A stretch of 64,000 nt of DNA. It comes from Paenibacillus sp. SYP-B4298. Lineage in GTDB: Bacteria > Bacillota > Bacilli > Paenibacillales > Paenibacillaceae. The stretch spans positions 5,270,001-5,334,000 of the forward strand of contig NZ_CP115484.1 of assembly GCF_027627475.1 (NCBI RefSeq), written 5' to 3'. The notes under the pieces are model-generated. The model saw only the letters and a list, made by a program, of their open reading frames with translations, was not told the DNA's origin and made no database searches. Position 1 is the first letter of the stretch; every line of letters starts with the position of its first letter. Positions 24,423 through 33,729 of the stretch are shown here, in pieces. Position numbers and translations under genes: made by a program.

Positions 24423-27400
24423 TTGAAAGCGTTAATTGAAGCTTTTGCAGCAGATCAGGATGTGCAGCACATCATTGCGGGCATCCGCCAGGGAATGAAG
24501 GAGCAGATGGTATCCGGCCTTACAGGCTCCGCACGCCAGGTAATGGCGAGTGTGATGAGGCAGGAGCTGGACCGACCGCTGCTGATTATGACCCATAATA
24601 TGTTTGCTGCCCAGAAGATTGCTGAGGATCTGCAGGAGTGTCTGTCTGCGGATGATGTATTGTTATATCCCGCTAATGAACTGGTGGCTGCTGAAGCGGC
24701 GATCTCCAGCCCGGAGACGCTGGCAGAGCGCATTAATGTGCTTGTTCGGTTGTCCAGAGGCTTTCGCGGGGTTGTTGTCGTTCCTTTCTCCGGGGTCAGA
24801 CGCTATCTGCCTGCCCGAGAAGTCATGAGCGATGCGCAGATCGCCGTTAAGGTCGGCATGAATCTGCCAATGGAAGAGTTCTTGAAACGAATGGTAGAGC
24901 TTGGCTACGAGAGAGTCGATCGGGTGGAAGCCAAGGGCGAGCTAAGTGTACGCGGAGGTCTGGTTGATTTCTATCCATTGACGGAGCCTCATGGCTACCG
25001 GCTGGAGTGGTTTGACGATGAGATTGACTCGATCCGAACCTTCGACCCGGCAGACCAGCGTTCGATTGACAAGCTGAATGAATATGTCGTCCCGTTATGC
25101 AAGGAGATTCTAGCAGATGAGCAACGCCAGCTTGCGGCTGCTCAGCATGCGCAGAGCTTGCTGGAAGCGCAACTGGAGAAGATGTCTGACCGGATGGCGA
25201 AGGACAGGATGCGAGAGGAGATCGGCGCGGAGATTGAGAAGCTCAAGCAGCAGCTCTATTTCCCGGAAATCTATAAATATATCTCGCTGCTCTACCCGGA
25301 GCGCCAGACCTTGCTGGACTACATTGCCGAGGACGCTATACTGATTATTGATGAGCCGACCCGCATCATAGAGACGGCGCGCCAATTGGAACGGGATGAG
25401 GCGGAGTGGGCTACTCATCTGCTGCAGAATGGCAAGTCCCTTCCGGGTTTTGTATTGTCTCGCAACACGGATGAAATTTTATATACACGATCTTTCCCTA
25501 CCGTGTTCATGTCGTTGTTTCTTCGGCAGATTCCACATACCCAGCCACAGAATATCGTCAATTTTACCTGCAGAGCCATGCAGAATTTCCATGGCCAGAT
25601 GAATGTGCTCAAGGCGGAGATGGATCGTTGGAAAAAATCCGGTGCAAACGTTATCATGCTGGCGGGCAACGCCGAGCGTATGGATCGTATGCGGCGTGTG
25701 CTTCAGGATTACAGCATTGATCCGCCTGTACTGCTTGAGGGCAACCTGCAGACCGGGTTCGAGCTGCCGTCTGTGCATCTAGTCGTCATTACCGAGGGCG
25801 AGATGTTCTCGCAGAAGCAGCGTAAGGCTCGCCGCGTCGATAAGAAGATAGACAATGCGGAGCGGATCAAGAGCTATACCGAACTGAAGGTGGGCGATTA
25901 TGTCGTTCACCAAAATCACGGCATCGGTAAATATCTGGGTATCGGCACGCTGGAGATTGGCGGTATCCATAAGGACTACCTGCATATCCTGTATGCCGGC
26001 GGCGACAAGCTGTCTGTGCCGATCGACCAGATCGATCTGATTCAAAAGTATGTCGGGTCCGAGGACAAGGAGCCGAAGGTCTACAAGCTAGGCGGCAACG
26101 AATGGGCAAGGGTGAAGAACAAGGTCAAGTCGAGCGTGCAGGATATTGCCGACGATCTGATCAAGCTGTATGCTCAGCGGCAGGCTTCCCCTGGCTTTGC
26201 ATTCGGCAAGGATACACCGTATCAGCAGGAATTCGAGTCGATGTTCCCCTACGATGAGACACGCGATCAGTTGCGTGCGATCGAGGAGATCAAGAAGGAT
26301 ATGGAGACGCCGAGGCCGATGGATCGTCTGTTATGTGGAGACGTAGGCTATGGCAAGACCGAGGTGGCGGTGCGAGCGGCCTTCAAGGCGGCTATCGAGG
26401 GCAAGCAGGTGGCGGTGCTTGTGCCGACGACGATCCTGGCGCAGCAGCATTATGAGACGTTCCGTGAGCGCTTCTCCGGCTATCCGTTCAATATTCAGGT
26501 GCTTAGCCGATTCCGCTCGCGCAAGGAGCAGACGGAGACGATGAAGGGTCTGAAGGCAGGTACAGTCGATGTGGTCATCGGTACGCACCGGCTGCTCTCG
26601 CAGGATGTCGTCTTCAAGGACCTGGGCATCCTTATCGTCGATGAGGAGCAGCGCTTCGGGGTATCGCATAAGGAGAAGCTGAAGAAGCTCAAGACCAATG
26701 TGGATGTGCTGACTCTGACGGCAACACCTATCCCGCGGACGCTTCACATGTCGATGCTTGGCGTGCGTGATCTGTCTGTTATCGAGACGCCGCCGGAGAA
26801 CCGGTTCCCTGTACAGACCTATGTGGTGGAGTACAGCCCTTCGCTGGTGCGCGAATCGATCGAGCGCGAGCTGGCGCGCGGAGGACAGGTGTACTTTCTA
26901 TATAATCGTGTGCAGGGCATCTATCAGATGGCCGAGAACATTGCTGCGCTGGTGCCGGGAGCCCGTGTGGCGGTTGGTCACGGTCAGATGTCGGAGCAGG
27001 AGCTGGAGAAGACGATTCTGGATTTTCTCGATGGCGAATCCGATGTGCTGGTCAGCACAAGCATTATCGAGACGGGCGTTGACATTCCGAATGTCAATAC
27101 GCTCATTGTGCATGATGCGGATAAGATGGGACTGTCTCAGTTGTATCAGCTTCGCGGCAGGGTAGGCCGTTCCAACCGGATCGCCTACGCGTATTTCACC
27201 TATCAGAAGGACAAGGTGCTGACCGAGGTGGCGGAGAAGCGGCTGCAATCGATTAAGGAGTTCACGGAGCTAGGATCGGGCTTCAAGATCGCGATGCGCG
27301 ACTTGTCGATCCGCGGTGCAGGCAACCTGCTAGGTGCGGAGCAGCATGGGTTTATCGCCTCTGTCGGATTCGATCTCTACTCCCAGATGCTGGCGGAGGA

Positions 27401-27953
27401 GATTGCCAAGCGCAAGGCCGAGATGTACGGCGAGCAGACGGTACAGGTTAAGGAAGTCCAGACACAGATTGATCTCAGCATGGATGCGTATCTGCCATCG
27501 GATTATATCTACGATAGTATTCAGAAGATTGAGATTTACAAGAAGGTGGCGGTCGTGCGCTCCATCGAGGAGAGCGAGGATCTGCGCGAGGAGCTTGTGG
27601 ATCGCTTCGGAGACTTGCCGCCAGCGGTTCATAATCTGCTAACAGTGACCAGGCTGAAGGTGTATGGTCGTCACTATGGCATAGAACAGATTAGTCAGCG
27701 CGGCGAGGAGCTGACCGTTCGTTTTGCTGAGGCGGAGAGCGGCAATCTGGACAAGAAGAAGATCGATCAGCTCTGCAGTCAATATGACAATCGAATCAAG
27801 CGCTTGAATCAGCCGCAGGAGCCGGGCATCATCGTGCAGTTGCGTGGTCAGGGGCTGGAGGATGAGTCCAAGTTGGCTATATTAGAACGGTTTCTGATAC
27901 AATGTAAGGAAGCCATCAAATCGAAAGGGGAACTACAGGATGTTGCAAAATAA
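24423..27953 (+). CDS. mfd: Transcription-repair coupling factor Mfd
   Basis: A 1176-residue Mfd. Order: UvrB-like damage-recognition part (about 1-330), an RNA polymerase-interacting CarD-like domain ('VGDYVVHQNHGIGKYLGI', about residues 490-560), a RecG-like translocase with Walker A 'LLCGDVGYGKTEVA', 'DEEQRFGVSHKEKLK', 'TATPIPRTLHMSM' and 'QLRGRVGRS', then the C-terminal TRCF domain. It removes stalled RNA polymerase and recruits UvrA. TTG 24423 is chosen because GAGGTG lies 9 nt before it; the frame is open to GTG 24411. Confidence 0.96.
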   Translation: MKALIEAFAADQDVQHIIAGIRQGMKEQMVSGLTGSARQVMASVMRQELDRPLLIMTHNMFAAQKIAEDLQECLSADDVLLYPANELVAAEAAISSPETLAERINVLVRLSRGFRGVVVVPFSGVRRYLPAREVMSDAQIAVKVGMNLPMEEFLKRMVELGYERVDRVEAKGELSVRGGLVDFYPLTEPHGYRLEWFDDEIDSIRTFDPADQRSIDKLNEYVVPLCKEILADEQRQLAAAQHAQSLLEAQLEKMSDRMAKDRMREEIGAEIEKLKQQLYFPEIYKYISLLYPERQTLLDYIAEDAILIIDEPTRIIETARQLERDEAEWATHLLQNGKSLPGFVLSRNTDEILYTRSFPTVFMSLFLRQIPHTQPQNIVNFTCRAMQNFHGQMNVLKAEMDRWKKSGANVIMLAGNAERMDRMRRVLQDYSIDPPVLLEGNLQTGFELPSVHLVVITEGEMFSQKQRKARRVDKKIDNAERIKSYTELKVGDYVVHQNHGIGKYLGIGTLEIGGIHKDYLHILYAGGDKLSVPIDQIDLIQKYVGSEDKEPKVYKLGGNEWARVKNKVKSSVQDIADDLIKLYAQRQASPGFAFGKDTPYQQEFESMFPYDETRDQLRAIEEIKKDMETPRPMDRLLCGDVGYGKTEVAVRAAFKAAIEGKQVAVLVPTTILAQQHYETFRERFSGYPFNIQVLSRFRSRKEQTETMKGLKAGTVDVVIGTHRLLSQDVVFKDLGILIVDEEQRFGVSHKEKLKKLKTNVDVLTLTATPIPRTLHMSMLGVRDLSVIETPPENRFPVQTYVVEYSPSLVRESIERELARGGQVYFLYNRVQGIYQMAENIAALVPGARVAVGHGQMSEQELEKTILDFLDGESDVLVSTSIIETGVDIPNVNTLIVHDADKMGLSQLYQLRGRVGRSNRIAYAYFTYQKDKVLTEVAEKRLQSIKEFTELGSGFKIAMRDLSIRGAGNLLGAEQHGFIASVGFDLYSQMLAEEIAKRKAEMYGEQTVQVKEVQTQIDLSMDAYLPSDYIYDSIQKIEIYKKVAVVRSIEESEDLREELVDRFGDLPPAVHNLLTVTRLKVYGRHYGIEQISQRGEELTVRFAEAESGNLDKKKIDQLCSQYDNRIKRLNQPQEPGIIVQLRGQGLEDESKLAILERFLIQCKEAIKSKGELQDVAK

Positions 27954-29052
27954 AAGCAAATCGTCTTGGCGCAGTCTCGTGCTGCTCATTGCGGCTGTGC
28001 TGATCGTCATGACGGTTGCTACGGCTTGCGGCAAGAAAAGCGAGACCAGTACTGAAGGAGGCACAAAGGAGCCAACAACGCAGACCGGCGGAGAAAAGCC
28101 TGCGGATAACGGCAATGTGGTCGCGACCTATAAGGGCGGTACGGTAACGGAAGCGGAATTCAACAAATACGCGACGTTCTTCGGCTTCATGAACCAGCAA
28201 TACGCGATGATGCTCAGCATCCCGCAATACAAAGAGCAGTTCCTCAAGGAGTATGTCGGCTACAAAATCTTGTTCGCAGACATTGACGACAGCACCAAGA
28301 AGGAAGCGGACAAGGATGCGGATGAATTCGAGAAGCAGTTCTCCGAAGCGATTGAAAAGCAACCGCAGATGAAGGAAGCGATGGATCAGGCTGGACTGAC
28401 TCTAGAAGAAACCAAAGGCTTCTACCATCTGGTGGTTTCGGTGATGAAGGATGCCGAGAGCAAGGTGAAGGATGAAGCAATCAAGGCGGAGTTCGATAAG
28501 GACCCAGAGGGCTTCACTCTGGTAGAAGTGCGCCACGTGCTAGTCGGCTTATCCAAGGATGACGGCAGCGAACGCAGCAAGGAAGATGCGCTCAAGCTTG
28601 CTAACGAAGCGAAGGACAAGCTGAAGGGCGGCGCAACCTGGGATGAGATCGCCAAGGAATATTCTGATGACCCAGGCTCTAAGGATACTGGCGGGTTCTA
28701 TGCATCCAAGGAAGTGAAGAGCTATGTGACTGCATTTAGGGAGGCATCGTTGAAGCAGCCGCTGAACGAGATCGGCGAGCCGGTGGAGACGGAGTTCGGC
28801 TACCATGTCATCCAAGTCGAAAAACGTCAGTCGCAAACCTATGAGACTATGGTCGAATCAACCAAGACATCGTTGCGCCAGCAGTTGGCAAGCACCATCA
28901 TCTCTGATTTCATGAGCAATGAGTTGCCAGGGCTTCTGGAGAGCGTCAATCTGCCTCAGGAGCAGCCTGCAACAGAAGCTCCGTCCTCAGACACGGAGGG
29001 AACGAAGGAAGAGGCTCCAGCTACGGATGACGGAGCGGCAAAAACGCAATAG
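27940..29052 (+). CDS. PrsA-like foldase lipoprotein (PpiC-type prolyl isomerase)
   Basis: A 370-residue secreted foldase. A signal peptide ends in 'TVATAC', with C30 as the probable lipid anchor (Ala at -3 is slightly unusual). A SurA/PrsA-like N-terminal region (about 55-180) precedes a parvulin domain (about 190-295: 'VEVRHVLVGLS', 'YSDDPGSKDTGGFYAS', 'VETEFGYHVIQVEKR'). The tail is rich in Glu, Pro and Thr. It should help fold exported proteins outside the membrane. It overlaps the end of mfd by 14 nt; RBS AAAGGGG lies inside mfd. Confidence 0.9.
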   Translation: MLQNKSKSSWRSLVLLIAAVLIVMTVATACGKKSETSTEGGTKEPTTQTGGEKPADNGNVVATYKGGTVTEAEFNKYATFFGFMNQQYAMMLSIPQYKEQFLKEYVGYKILFADIDDSTKKEADKDADEFEKQFSEAIEKQPQMKEAMDQAGLTLEETKGFYHLVVSVMKDAESKVKDEAIKAEFDKDPEGFTLVEVRHVLVGLSKDDGSERSKEDALKLANEAKDKLKGGATWDEIAKEYSDDPGSKDTGGFYASKEVKSYVTAFREASLKQPLNEIGEPVETEFGYHVIQVEKRQSQTYETMVESTKTSLRQQLASTIISDFMSNELPGLLESVNLPQEQPATEAPSSDTEGTKEEAPATDDGAAKTQ

Positions 29053-29062
29053 CAATGAACAG

Positions 29063-29096
29063 AAGGAGAAGCTCTCAGGGGCTTCTTCTTTTTTTT
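29063..29096 (+). terminator. Intrinsic terminator after the foldase gene
   Basis: A ten-pair stem (29063-29072 with 29081-29090, one G-T) with an 8-nt loop and a long T-run. It ends the mfd transcript. Confidence 0.85.
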
Positions 29097-29270
29097 GGCA
29101 ATCCACGATTAGAATCTCAGGGGAAAATGCAACGCCTCTTCATAATGTTACTTATATGTAACTTTAAATAACTTGATCTAATGTTAAATGATTGAAAACT
29201 TCATTTTCAAGACTTAAATCATCCCATTTTTGATTGAAAATTGATTAAATATAATCAAATGGATTTTTTG

Positions 29271-29287
29271 TGTTAATTTAGTTGACA
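29271..29287 (+). promoter_or_regulatory. GlnR/TnrA-type nitrogen box of the urt operon
   Basis: TGTTA, 7 nt, TGACA: an exact match to TGTNA-N7-TNACA, the shared GlnR/TnrA site. Its right half forms part of the -35 hexamer, a position usually linked to repression by GlnR. A second site with one mismatch is at 29157-29173. Confidence 0.6.
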
Positions 29288-29311
29288 TTAAATATTTCCA
29301 CACTCTATAAT
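29282..29311 (+). promoter_or_regulatory. Sigma-A promoter of the urt operon
   Basis: TTGACA (29282-29287), spacer 18 nt, TATAAT (29306-29311), both perfect. It lies in an AT-rich 200-bp stretch unlike the surrounding sequence. Leader about 65 nt. Confidence 0.85.
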
Positions 29312-29383
29312 AAACACGAAATAAATAATCATCCATTAATAACAATGTTCGGAATTAGAGAAAAATTGTAGGGGAGTGGGACG

Positions 29384-30658
29384 ATGGGGAAAAATCGGGT
29401 GTTGATATGGGCATTGTGTGTCTTGACGGTGTGTGTGATGCTGACGGGCTGTGGAAGCGGCAGTGGAGGGACGGGGAATAACAAGCCTGCTTCTGTGGAT
29501 GCCATAACTGGGGGAGATGGTGCGGATGGAGGAGATGAGGATGTTATTAAGGTCGGCATTCTCCATTCTCTGAGCGGTACGATGTCCATTAGCGAAGTAT
29601 CCGTCAAGGATGCGGAGCTGATGGCGATTGCAGAGATCAATGCAGCCGGGGGCGTGCTGGGGAAACAACTGGTTCCTGTGCTGGAGGACGGCGCATCCGA
29701 TTGGCCGACCTTCGCTGAGAAGGCTCGCAAGCTGCTGTCCGAGGATAAGGTGGCGACTGTGTTCGGCGGCTGGACGTCTGCCAGCCGGAAGGCGATGCTG
29801 CCGGTATTTGAGGAGCTTGGCGGGTTGCTCTGGTATCCCGTGCAGTACGAGGGACTGGAGGCCTCGCCGAACATCTTCTATACCGGAGCGACGACAAATC
29901 AGCAGATTGTTCCCGCTGTGACATGGCTGCTCGAGAATCGGGGCAAGAGGTTCTTCCTGCTCGGCTCTGACTATGTCTTCCCGCAGACAGCCAACAAGAT
30001 TATTAAGGAGCAACTGAAGGCTGAGGGAGGCGAATGGGTCGGAGAGGAGTATACACCGCTAGGACATACCGATTACAGCACGCTGATCGCCAAGATCCAG
30101 CAGGCTAAGCCGGATGTTATCTTCAACACGCTGAACGGGGACAGCAATGTAGCCTTCTTCAAGCAGTGGAAGGATGCGGGCATCTCCGCCAGCGATATAA
30201 CCACCCTATCCGTGTCGGTCGCTGAGGAGGAGATTCGCGGGATCGGAGTCGACGTGCTGGCAGGCCATCTGGCAGCATGGAATTACTATCAGACCACCGA
30301 TACGGAGGCCAACAAGGCGTTCGTTGCTCATTATAAGCAGGCATATGGGGCTGATCGCGTCACTGCTGACCCGATTGAGGCCGGTTATACGGCCGTCTAT
30401 CTATGGGCTGAAGCTGTGAAGAAGGCGGGCACAACCGATGTCGCAGCGGTGAAGGAGGCGGCCAAAGGACTGGAGTGGGATGCTCCGGGCGGCAAGGTTA
30501 CGATAGACGGCGACAATCAGCATATCTACAAAACAGTTCGCATTGGCGAAGTGCAGATGGATGGCCAGTTCAAGGAGCTGTGGAATTCCGGCGAGCCTGT
30601 CAAGCCCGACCCGTACCTGAGTGGTTATGAGTGGGCGGCCAGCTTGGGTACGCCTTAG
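29384..30658 (+). CDS. urtA: Urea ABC transporter, substrate-binding lipoprotein
   Basis: A 424-residue periplasmic-binding-type lipoprotein. The signal ends 'LTGC' with C23 as anchor; a Gly/Ser-rich linker follows. The mature part has the branched-chain-amino-acid/urea receptor fold: '[16 protein letters not shown]', '[20 protein letters not shown]' split across the region, '[17 protein letters not shown]' and '[16 protein letters not shown]', which fit UrtA more closely than LivJ/K. It captures urea outside the cell. It is first in the urtABCDE operon, behind a consensus promoter with a nitrogen-control box. Confidence 0.92.
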   Translation: MGKNRVLIWALCVLTVCVMLTGCGSGSGGTGNNKPASVDAITGGDGADGGDEDVIKVGILHSLSGTMSISEVSVKDAELMAIAEINAAGGVLGKQLVPVLEDGASDWPTFAEKARKLLSEDKVATVFGGWTSASRKAMLPVFEELGGLLWYPVQYEGLEASPNIFYTGATTNQQIVPAVTWLLENRGKRFFLLGSDYVFPQTANKIIKEQLKAEGGEWVGEEYTPLGHTDYSTLIAKIQQAKPDVIFNTLNGDSNVAFFKQWKDAGISASDITTLSVSVAEEEIRGIGVDVLAGHLAAWNYYQTTDTEANKAFVAHYKQAYGADRVTADPIEAGYTAVYLWAEAVKKAGTTDVAAVKEAAKGLEWDAPGGKVTIDGDNQHIYKTVRIGEVQMDGQFKELWNSGEPVKPDPYLSGYEWAASLGTP

Positions 30659-30673
30659 ACCGAGCTTGACGTA

Positions 30674-30758
30674 CCCCCGGTACGCCTGCGAGAACTTGCC
30701 TGACCAAGAACGGAAATTCGGAGAAATCTGCTCCCGTCGGAGTTAGAAGACACACCCT
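30674..30758. repeat. Half-copy of the intergenic repeat (left arm, reversed)
   Basis: Aligns with the reverse complement of the left half of the repeat at 45829-45992: shared blocks CCCCCGGTACGCCTGCGA, CTTGCCTG, AAATTCGG, ATCTG, and a terminal AGACACACCCT. A gap of five bases and scattered substitutions separate them. It occupies the urtA-urtB gap. Confidence 0.65.
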
Positions 30759-30876
30759 GGACCGTTACGCAGCCAAACACCGCGCGCCCAGACAGAAGCC
30801 AAGGCCTATAGGCTGCGATGCGCACAGTCAAATAGCTTGCACTGGATGGGGCATGCACATGATAAGAGGTGATCGG

Positions 30877-31782
30877 ATGGAACTTACAATTCTCCAATTG
30901 TTCAATGGCTTGAGCGTTAGCTCGATCCTGCTGCTGATTGCACTGGGACTGGCGATTACATTTGGCCTGATGAATGTTATTAATATGGCGCATGGCGAGT
31001 TGATTATGATCGGCGCGTATGCGACGTATATCACGCAACAGGTGTTCGCGAGTTATCTCCCTCCCTCCTTATTTGATAGCTACTTCCTGCTGGCGGTTCC
31101 GGTCAGCTTCCTCATCGCTTTTCTATTGGGTCTGCTGCTGGAGAGTACCCTCATCCGTTTCCTCTACGGGCGCCCGCTTGATAGCCTGCTCGCCACCTGG
31201 GGAATTGCGCTCATGCTGCAGCAGTTGGCTCGCACGATCTTCGGCGCACCGAACGTAGCGGTCAAAAGCCCCACCTGGCTGGAGGGCGGCCTCAAGCTGA
31301 TGGATGGCGTCGTCCTCCCTTACAAACGGTTATTTATCATCGGGCTTGTCGCTGTCACGCTCCTTGCCATGTTCCTCTATATCTATCGCAGCCATGCCGG
31401 ACGGAGAATGCGGGCGGTCATGCAGAACCGCGATATGGCGGCCTGTCTTGGCATATCGACCCGCCGAGTGGATGCGATGACCTTCGCGATCGGTTCGGGA
31501 ATCGCGGGGATCGCGGGCTGTGCGCTGACGCTGCTCGGCCCGATCGGGCCAGCGCTTGGGACGTACTATATTGTCGATGCGTTCATGGTGGTGGTGCTTG
31601 GCGGCGTCGGCAAGCTGGCGGGCACGATCTTCGGCGCGCTCGGCATCAGCCTGACGAATACGATGCTTGAATATTGGACGACGGCCTCGCTGGGCAAGGT
31701 GCTGGTCTTTCTCGGCATCGTCGCCTTCCTGCAATGGCGGCCGAAGGGACTGGTCGCGATGAAGTCAAGAGCTCTGGATTAG
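30877..31782 (+). CDS. urtB: Urea ABC transporter, permease UrtB
   Basis: A 301-residue membrane permease of the LivH/UrtB class with about eight hydrophobic segments. '[20 protein letters not shown]' near residue 30 and '[17 protein letters not shown]' near the C-terminus are family hallmarks. It pairs with UrtC to form the channel. ATG 30877 is preferred because AGAGGTGAT lies 4-5 nt upstream; the frame is open to 30853. The gap from urtA is 218 nt, large for an operon, and holds a repeat half-copy. Confidence 0.9.
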   Translation: MELTILQLFNGLSVSSILLLIALGLAITFGLMNVINMAHGELIMIGAYATYITQQVFASYLPPSLFDSYFLLAVPVSFLIAFLLGLLLESTLIRFLYGRPLDSLLATWGIALMLQQLARTIFGAPNVAVKSPTWLEGGLKLMDGVVLPYKRLFIIGLVAVTLLAMFLYIYRSHAGRRMRAVMQNRDMAACLGISTRRVDAMTFAIGSGIAGIAGCALTLLGPIGPALGTYYIVDAFMVVVLGGVGKLAGTIFGALGISLTNTMLEYWTTASLGKVLVFLGIVAFLQWRPKGLVAMKSRALD

Positions 31783-31787
31783 TACGT

Positions 31788-31837
31788 GGCGAAAAGGCGA
31801 TGAAGGATGCCCTTGAGCGGGTTTGAAGACACGTCCT
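31788..31837. repeat. Half-copy of the intergenic repeat (right arm)
   Basis: GGCGAAAAGGCG, GATGCCCTTGA-CGGGTTT and AGACACG-CCT match the last 50 bp of the repeat at 45829-45992 in the same orientation. It fills the urtB-urtC gap. Confidence 0.65.
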
Positions 31838-31877
31838 AGCAGCAAGAGGGTAACAAATACAAATGAGGTGATGGGAT

Positions 31878-32978
31878 ATGGCGCAGAGAAGTCCACTTAC
31901 ACCACAACGTATCTATATATTAATTGGATACGCGGCTGCTGCTGCCGCGCTGTTCTCCGCTCCGCTTTATATGAGTGATTTTCGGTTGAACCTGCTGGCC
32001 AAATTTTTGGCCTTCGCCATGGTGGCGCTCGGCCTGGATCTGATCTGGGGCTATACCGGCATCCTCAGCCTCGGACACGGCGTATTCTTCGGACTGGGTG
32101 CGTATGCGATGGGAATGTATCTGAAGCTGGAGGCCAGTGGAGGAAAGCTGCCGGATTTTATGAACTGGAGCGGACTCACACAGCTTCCGCTATTTTGGAA
32201 GCCGTTCGAGAGCTTCTGGTTCGCCGCTGCCGCCGGCATCCTGCTGCCGGTTCTGCTCGCGCTGCTCCTGGGCTTCTTCACCTTCCGCAATCGGATTAGA
32301 GGCGTCTATTTCACCATTCTGACCCAGGCGCTGGTTCTTATTACAACGACCCTGTTCATCGGGCAGCAGGCATTGACAGGAGGGACGAATGGCCTAACCG
32401 GCTTCAGCACCGTGCTCGGTGCTCCGCTCGGTGCGCCGGAGACGAAGCGGCTGCTATACTGGGCAACTGCGGCGCTGCTGCTGGCGATGTTTGTTCTATG
32501 CCGGTATATTGTTGCCAGTCGACTTGGCAAGGTGCTCCGCGCGATTCGCGACGGGGAGAACCGGGCGCGGTTCATCGGTTACAATCCTGCGATCTACCAG
32601 ATGTTTGTCTTCTCGGTATCTGCCGCGCTGGCTGGTCTGGGTGGCATGCTGTTCGTGCTCCATGTCGGTATTATCTCGCCGTCTATGATGGCGATCGTCC
32701 CCTCGATAGAAATGGTGCTGTGGGTAGCGATTGGCGGCAGAGGTACGTTGGTTGGCGCAGCGCTGGGCGCGATCGTGCTGAATTATGCCAAGAGCGTCTT
32801 CAGCGAAACATATCCCGATGCCTGGCTATTCTTCCTGGGCGGGTTGTTCGTAATCGTGGTCGTCTTCCTCCCCAAAGGGGCGGTAGGCTTGATAGGTAAA
32901 TGGAGATGGCCAAAAAGGAGGCAGAGCCAGTATGAGCAAGCTGAGCATGAACCACCCGTCCGTCATTCTGCAGTGTAA
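31878..32978 (+). CDS. urtC: Urea ABC transporter, permease UrtC
   Basis: A 366-residue LivM-like permease with about nine hydrophobic segments. 'LGLDLIWGYTGILSLGHG' (about residue 55), 'RNRIRGVYFTILTQAL' and 'GGRGTLVGAALGAIVLNY' are typical of UrtC/LivM. It is the partner of UrtB. GAGGTGAT lies 5 nt before ATG. Its end overlaps urtD by 47 nt, which indicates tight translational coupling with the ATPase. Confidence 0.91.
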   Translation: MAQRSPLTPQRIYILIGYAAAAAALFSAPLYMSDFRLNLLAKFLAFAMVALGLDLIWGYTGILSLGHGVFFGLGAYAMGMYLKLEASGGKLPDFMNWSGLTQLPLFWKPFESFWFAAAAGILLPVLLALLLGFFTFRNRIRGVYFTILTQALVLITTTLFIGQQALTGGTNGLTGFSTVLGAPLGAPETKRLLYWATAALLLAMFVLCRYIVASRLGKVLRAIRDGENRARFIGYNPAIYQMFVFSVSAALAGLGGMLFVLHVGIISPSMMAIVPSIEMVLWVAIGGRGTLVGAALGAIVLNYAKSVFSETYPDAWLFFLGGLFVIVVVFLPKGAVGLIGKWRWPKRRQSQYEQAEHEPPVRHSAV

Positions 32979-33729
32979 GGAGGTGTCGGTGGAATTCGAC
33001 GGCTTCAAGGCAGTGACCGGCATGAACCTAGAGCTGGAGCGCAAGGAGCTGCGATTTCTGATCGGGCCTAACGGCGCGGGCAAGACGACGATACTTGATG
33101 TCATCTGCGGCAAGGTGAAGCCGGTGTCTGGCAAGGTGCTGTTCCAAGGGACGACAGACCTTACGAGGCGCAAGGAGCATCAGATTGCAGAGCTGGGCAT
33201 TGGCCGAAAGTTCCAGGCACCATCCATATTTCCTACACTAACCGTACTCGAGAATCTGGAGATTGCCATGCAACAGCGGCGTGGCCTGTTCGCAACCCTA
33301 AGGGCGAGGCTGACGACGGAGGAGCGAGAGCGGATCGGTGATCAACTGCAATTGATAGGGTTGGAGCGCCGATCAGCTTGGCGGGCAGGCGGCCTGTCTC
33401 ACGGCGAGAAGCAGTGGCTGGAGATCGGCATGATGCTGTTGCAGGAGCCGGAGGTGCTGCTGCTCGATGAACCGGTGGCGGGTATGACGGATAAGGAAAC
33501 GGATAAGACGGGGGAGCTGCTGCATCACATTGCGGCGCAGCGTTCAATCGTTGTCGTAGAGCATGACATGGAGTTTGTTCGAAACTATGCAAGTAAAGTG
33601 ACCGTCATGCACGAGGGGAGGCTGCTCAAGGAAGGCACGATGGAAGAGGTGCAAAGAGATGAGCATGTCGCGGAGGTCTATCTCGGCAGAAAGCGGGTGG
33701 ATAGCCATGCTAGCCGTTCGACAGCTTGA
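32932..33729 (+). CDS. urtD: Urea ABC transporter, ATPase UrtD
   Basis: A 265-residue ABC ATPase. Walker A 'GPNGAGKT' (residues 45-52), signature 'LSHGEKQWLEIGM', Walker B 'VLLLDEPVAGM', and switch His in 'IVVVEHDME'. UrtD pairs with UrtE to power urea import. ATG 32932 with AAAAGGAGG upstream lies within urtC. The 'GRKFQAPSIF' region after Walker A suits the LivG/UrtD subfamily. Confidence 0.92.
   Translation: MSKLSMNHPSVILQCKEVSVEFDGFKAVTGMNLELERKELRFLIGPNGAGKTTILDVICGKVKPVSGKVLFQGTTDLTRRKEHQIAELGIGRKFQAPSIFPTLTVLENLEIAMQQRRGLFATLRARLTTEERERIGDQLQLIGLERRSAWRAGGLSHGEKQWLEIGMMLLQEPEVLLLDEPVAGMTDKETDKTGELLHHIAAQRSIVVVEHDMEFVRNYASKVTVMHEGRLLKEGTMEEVQRDEHVAEVYLGRKRVDSHASRSTA

Noticed and set aside
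29147-29162. GTTAC-TTATAT-GTAAC inverted repeat upstream of urtA
   Set aside because: It does not fit the GlnR/TnrA spacing and lies about 130 bp from the promoter in AT-rich DNA, so it may be chance.
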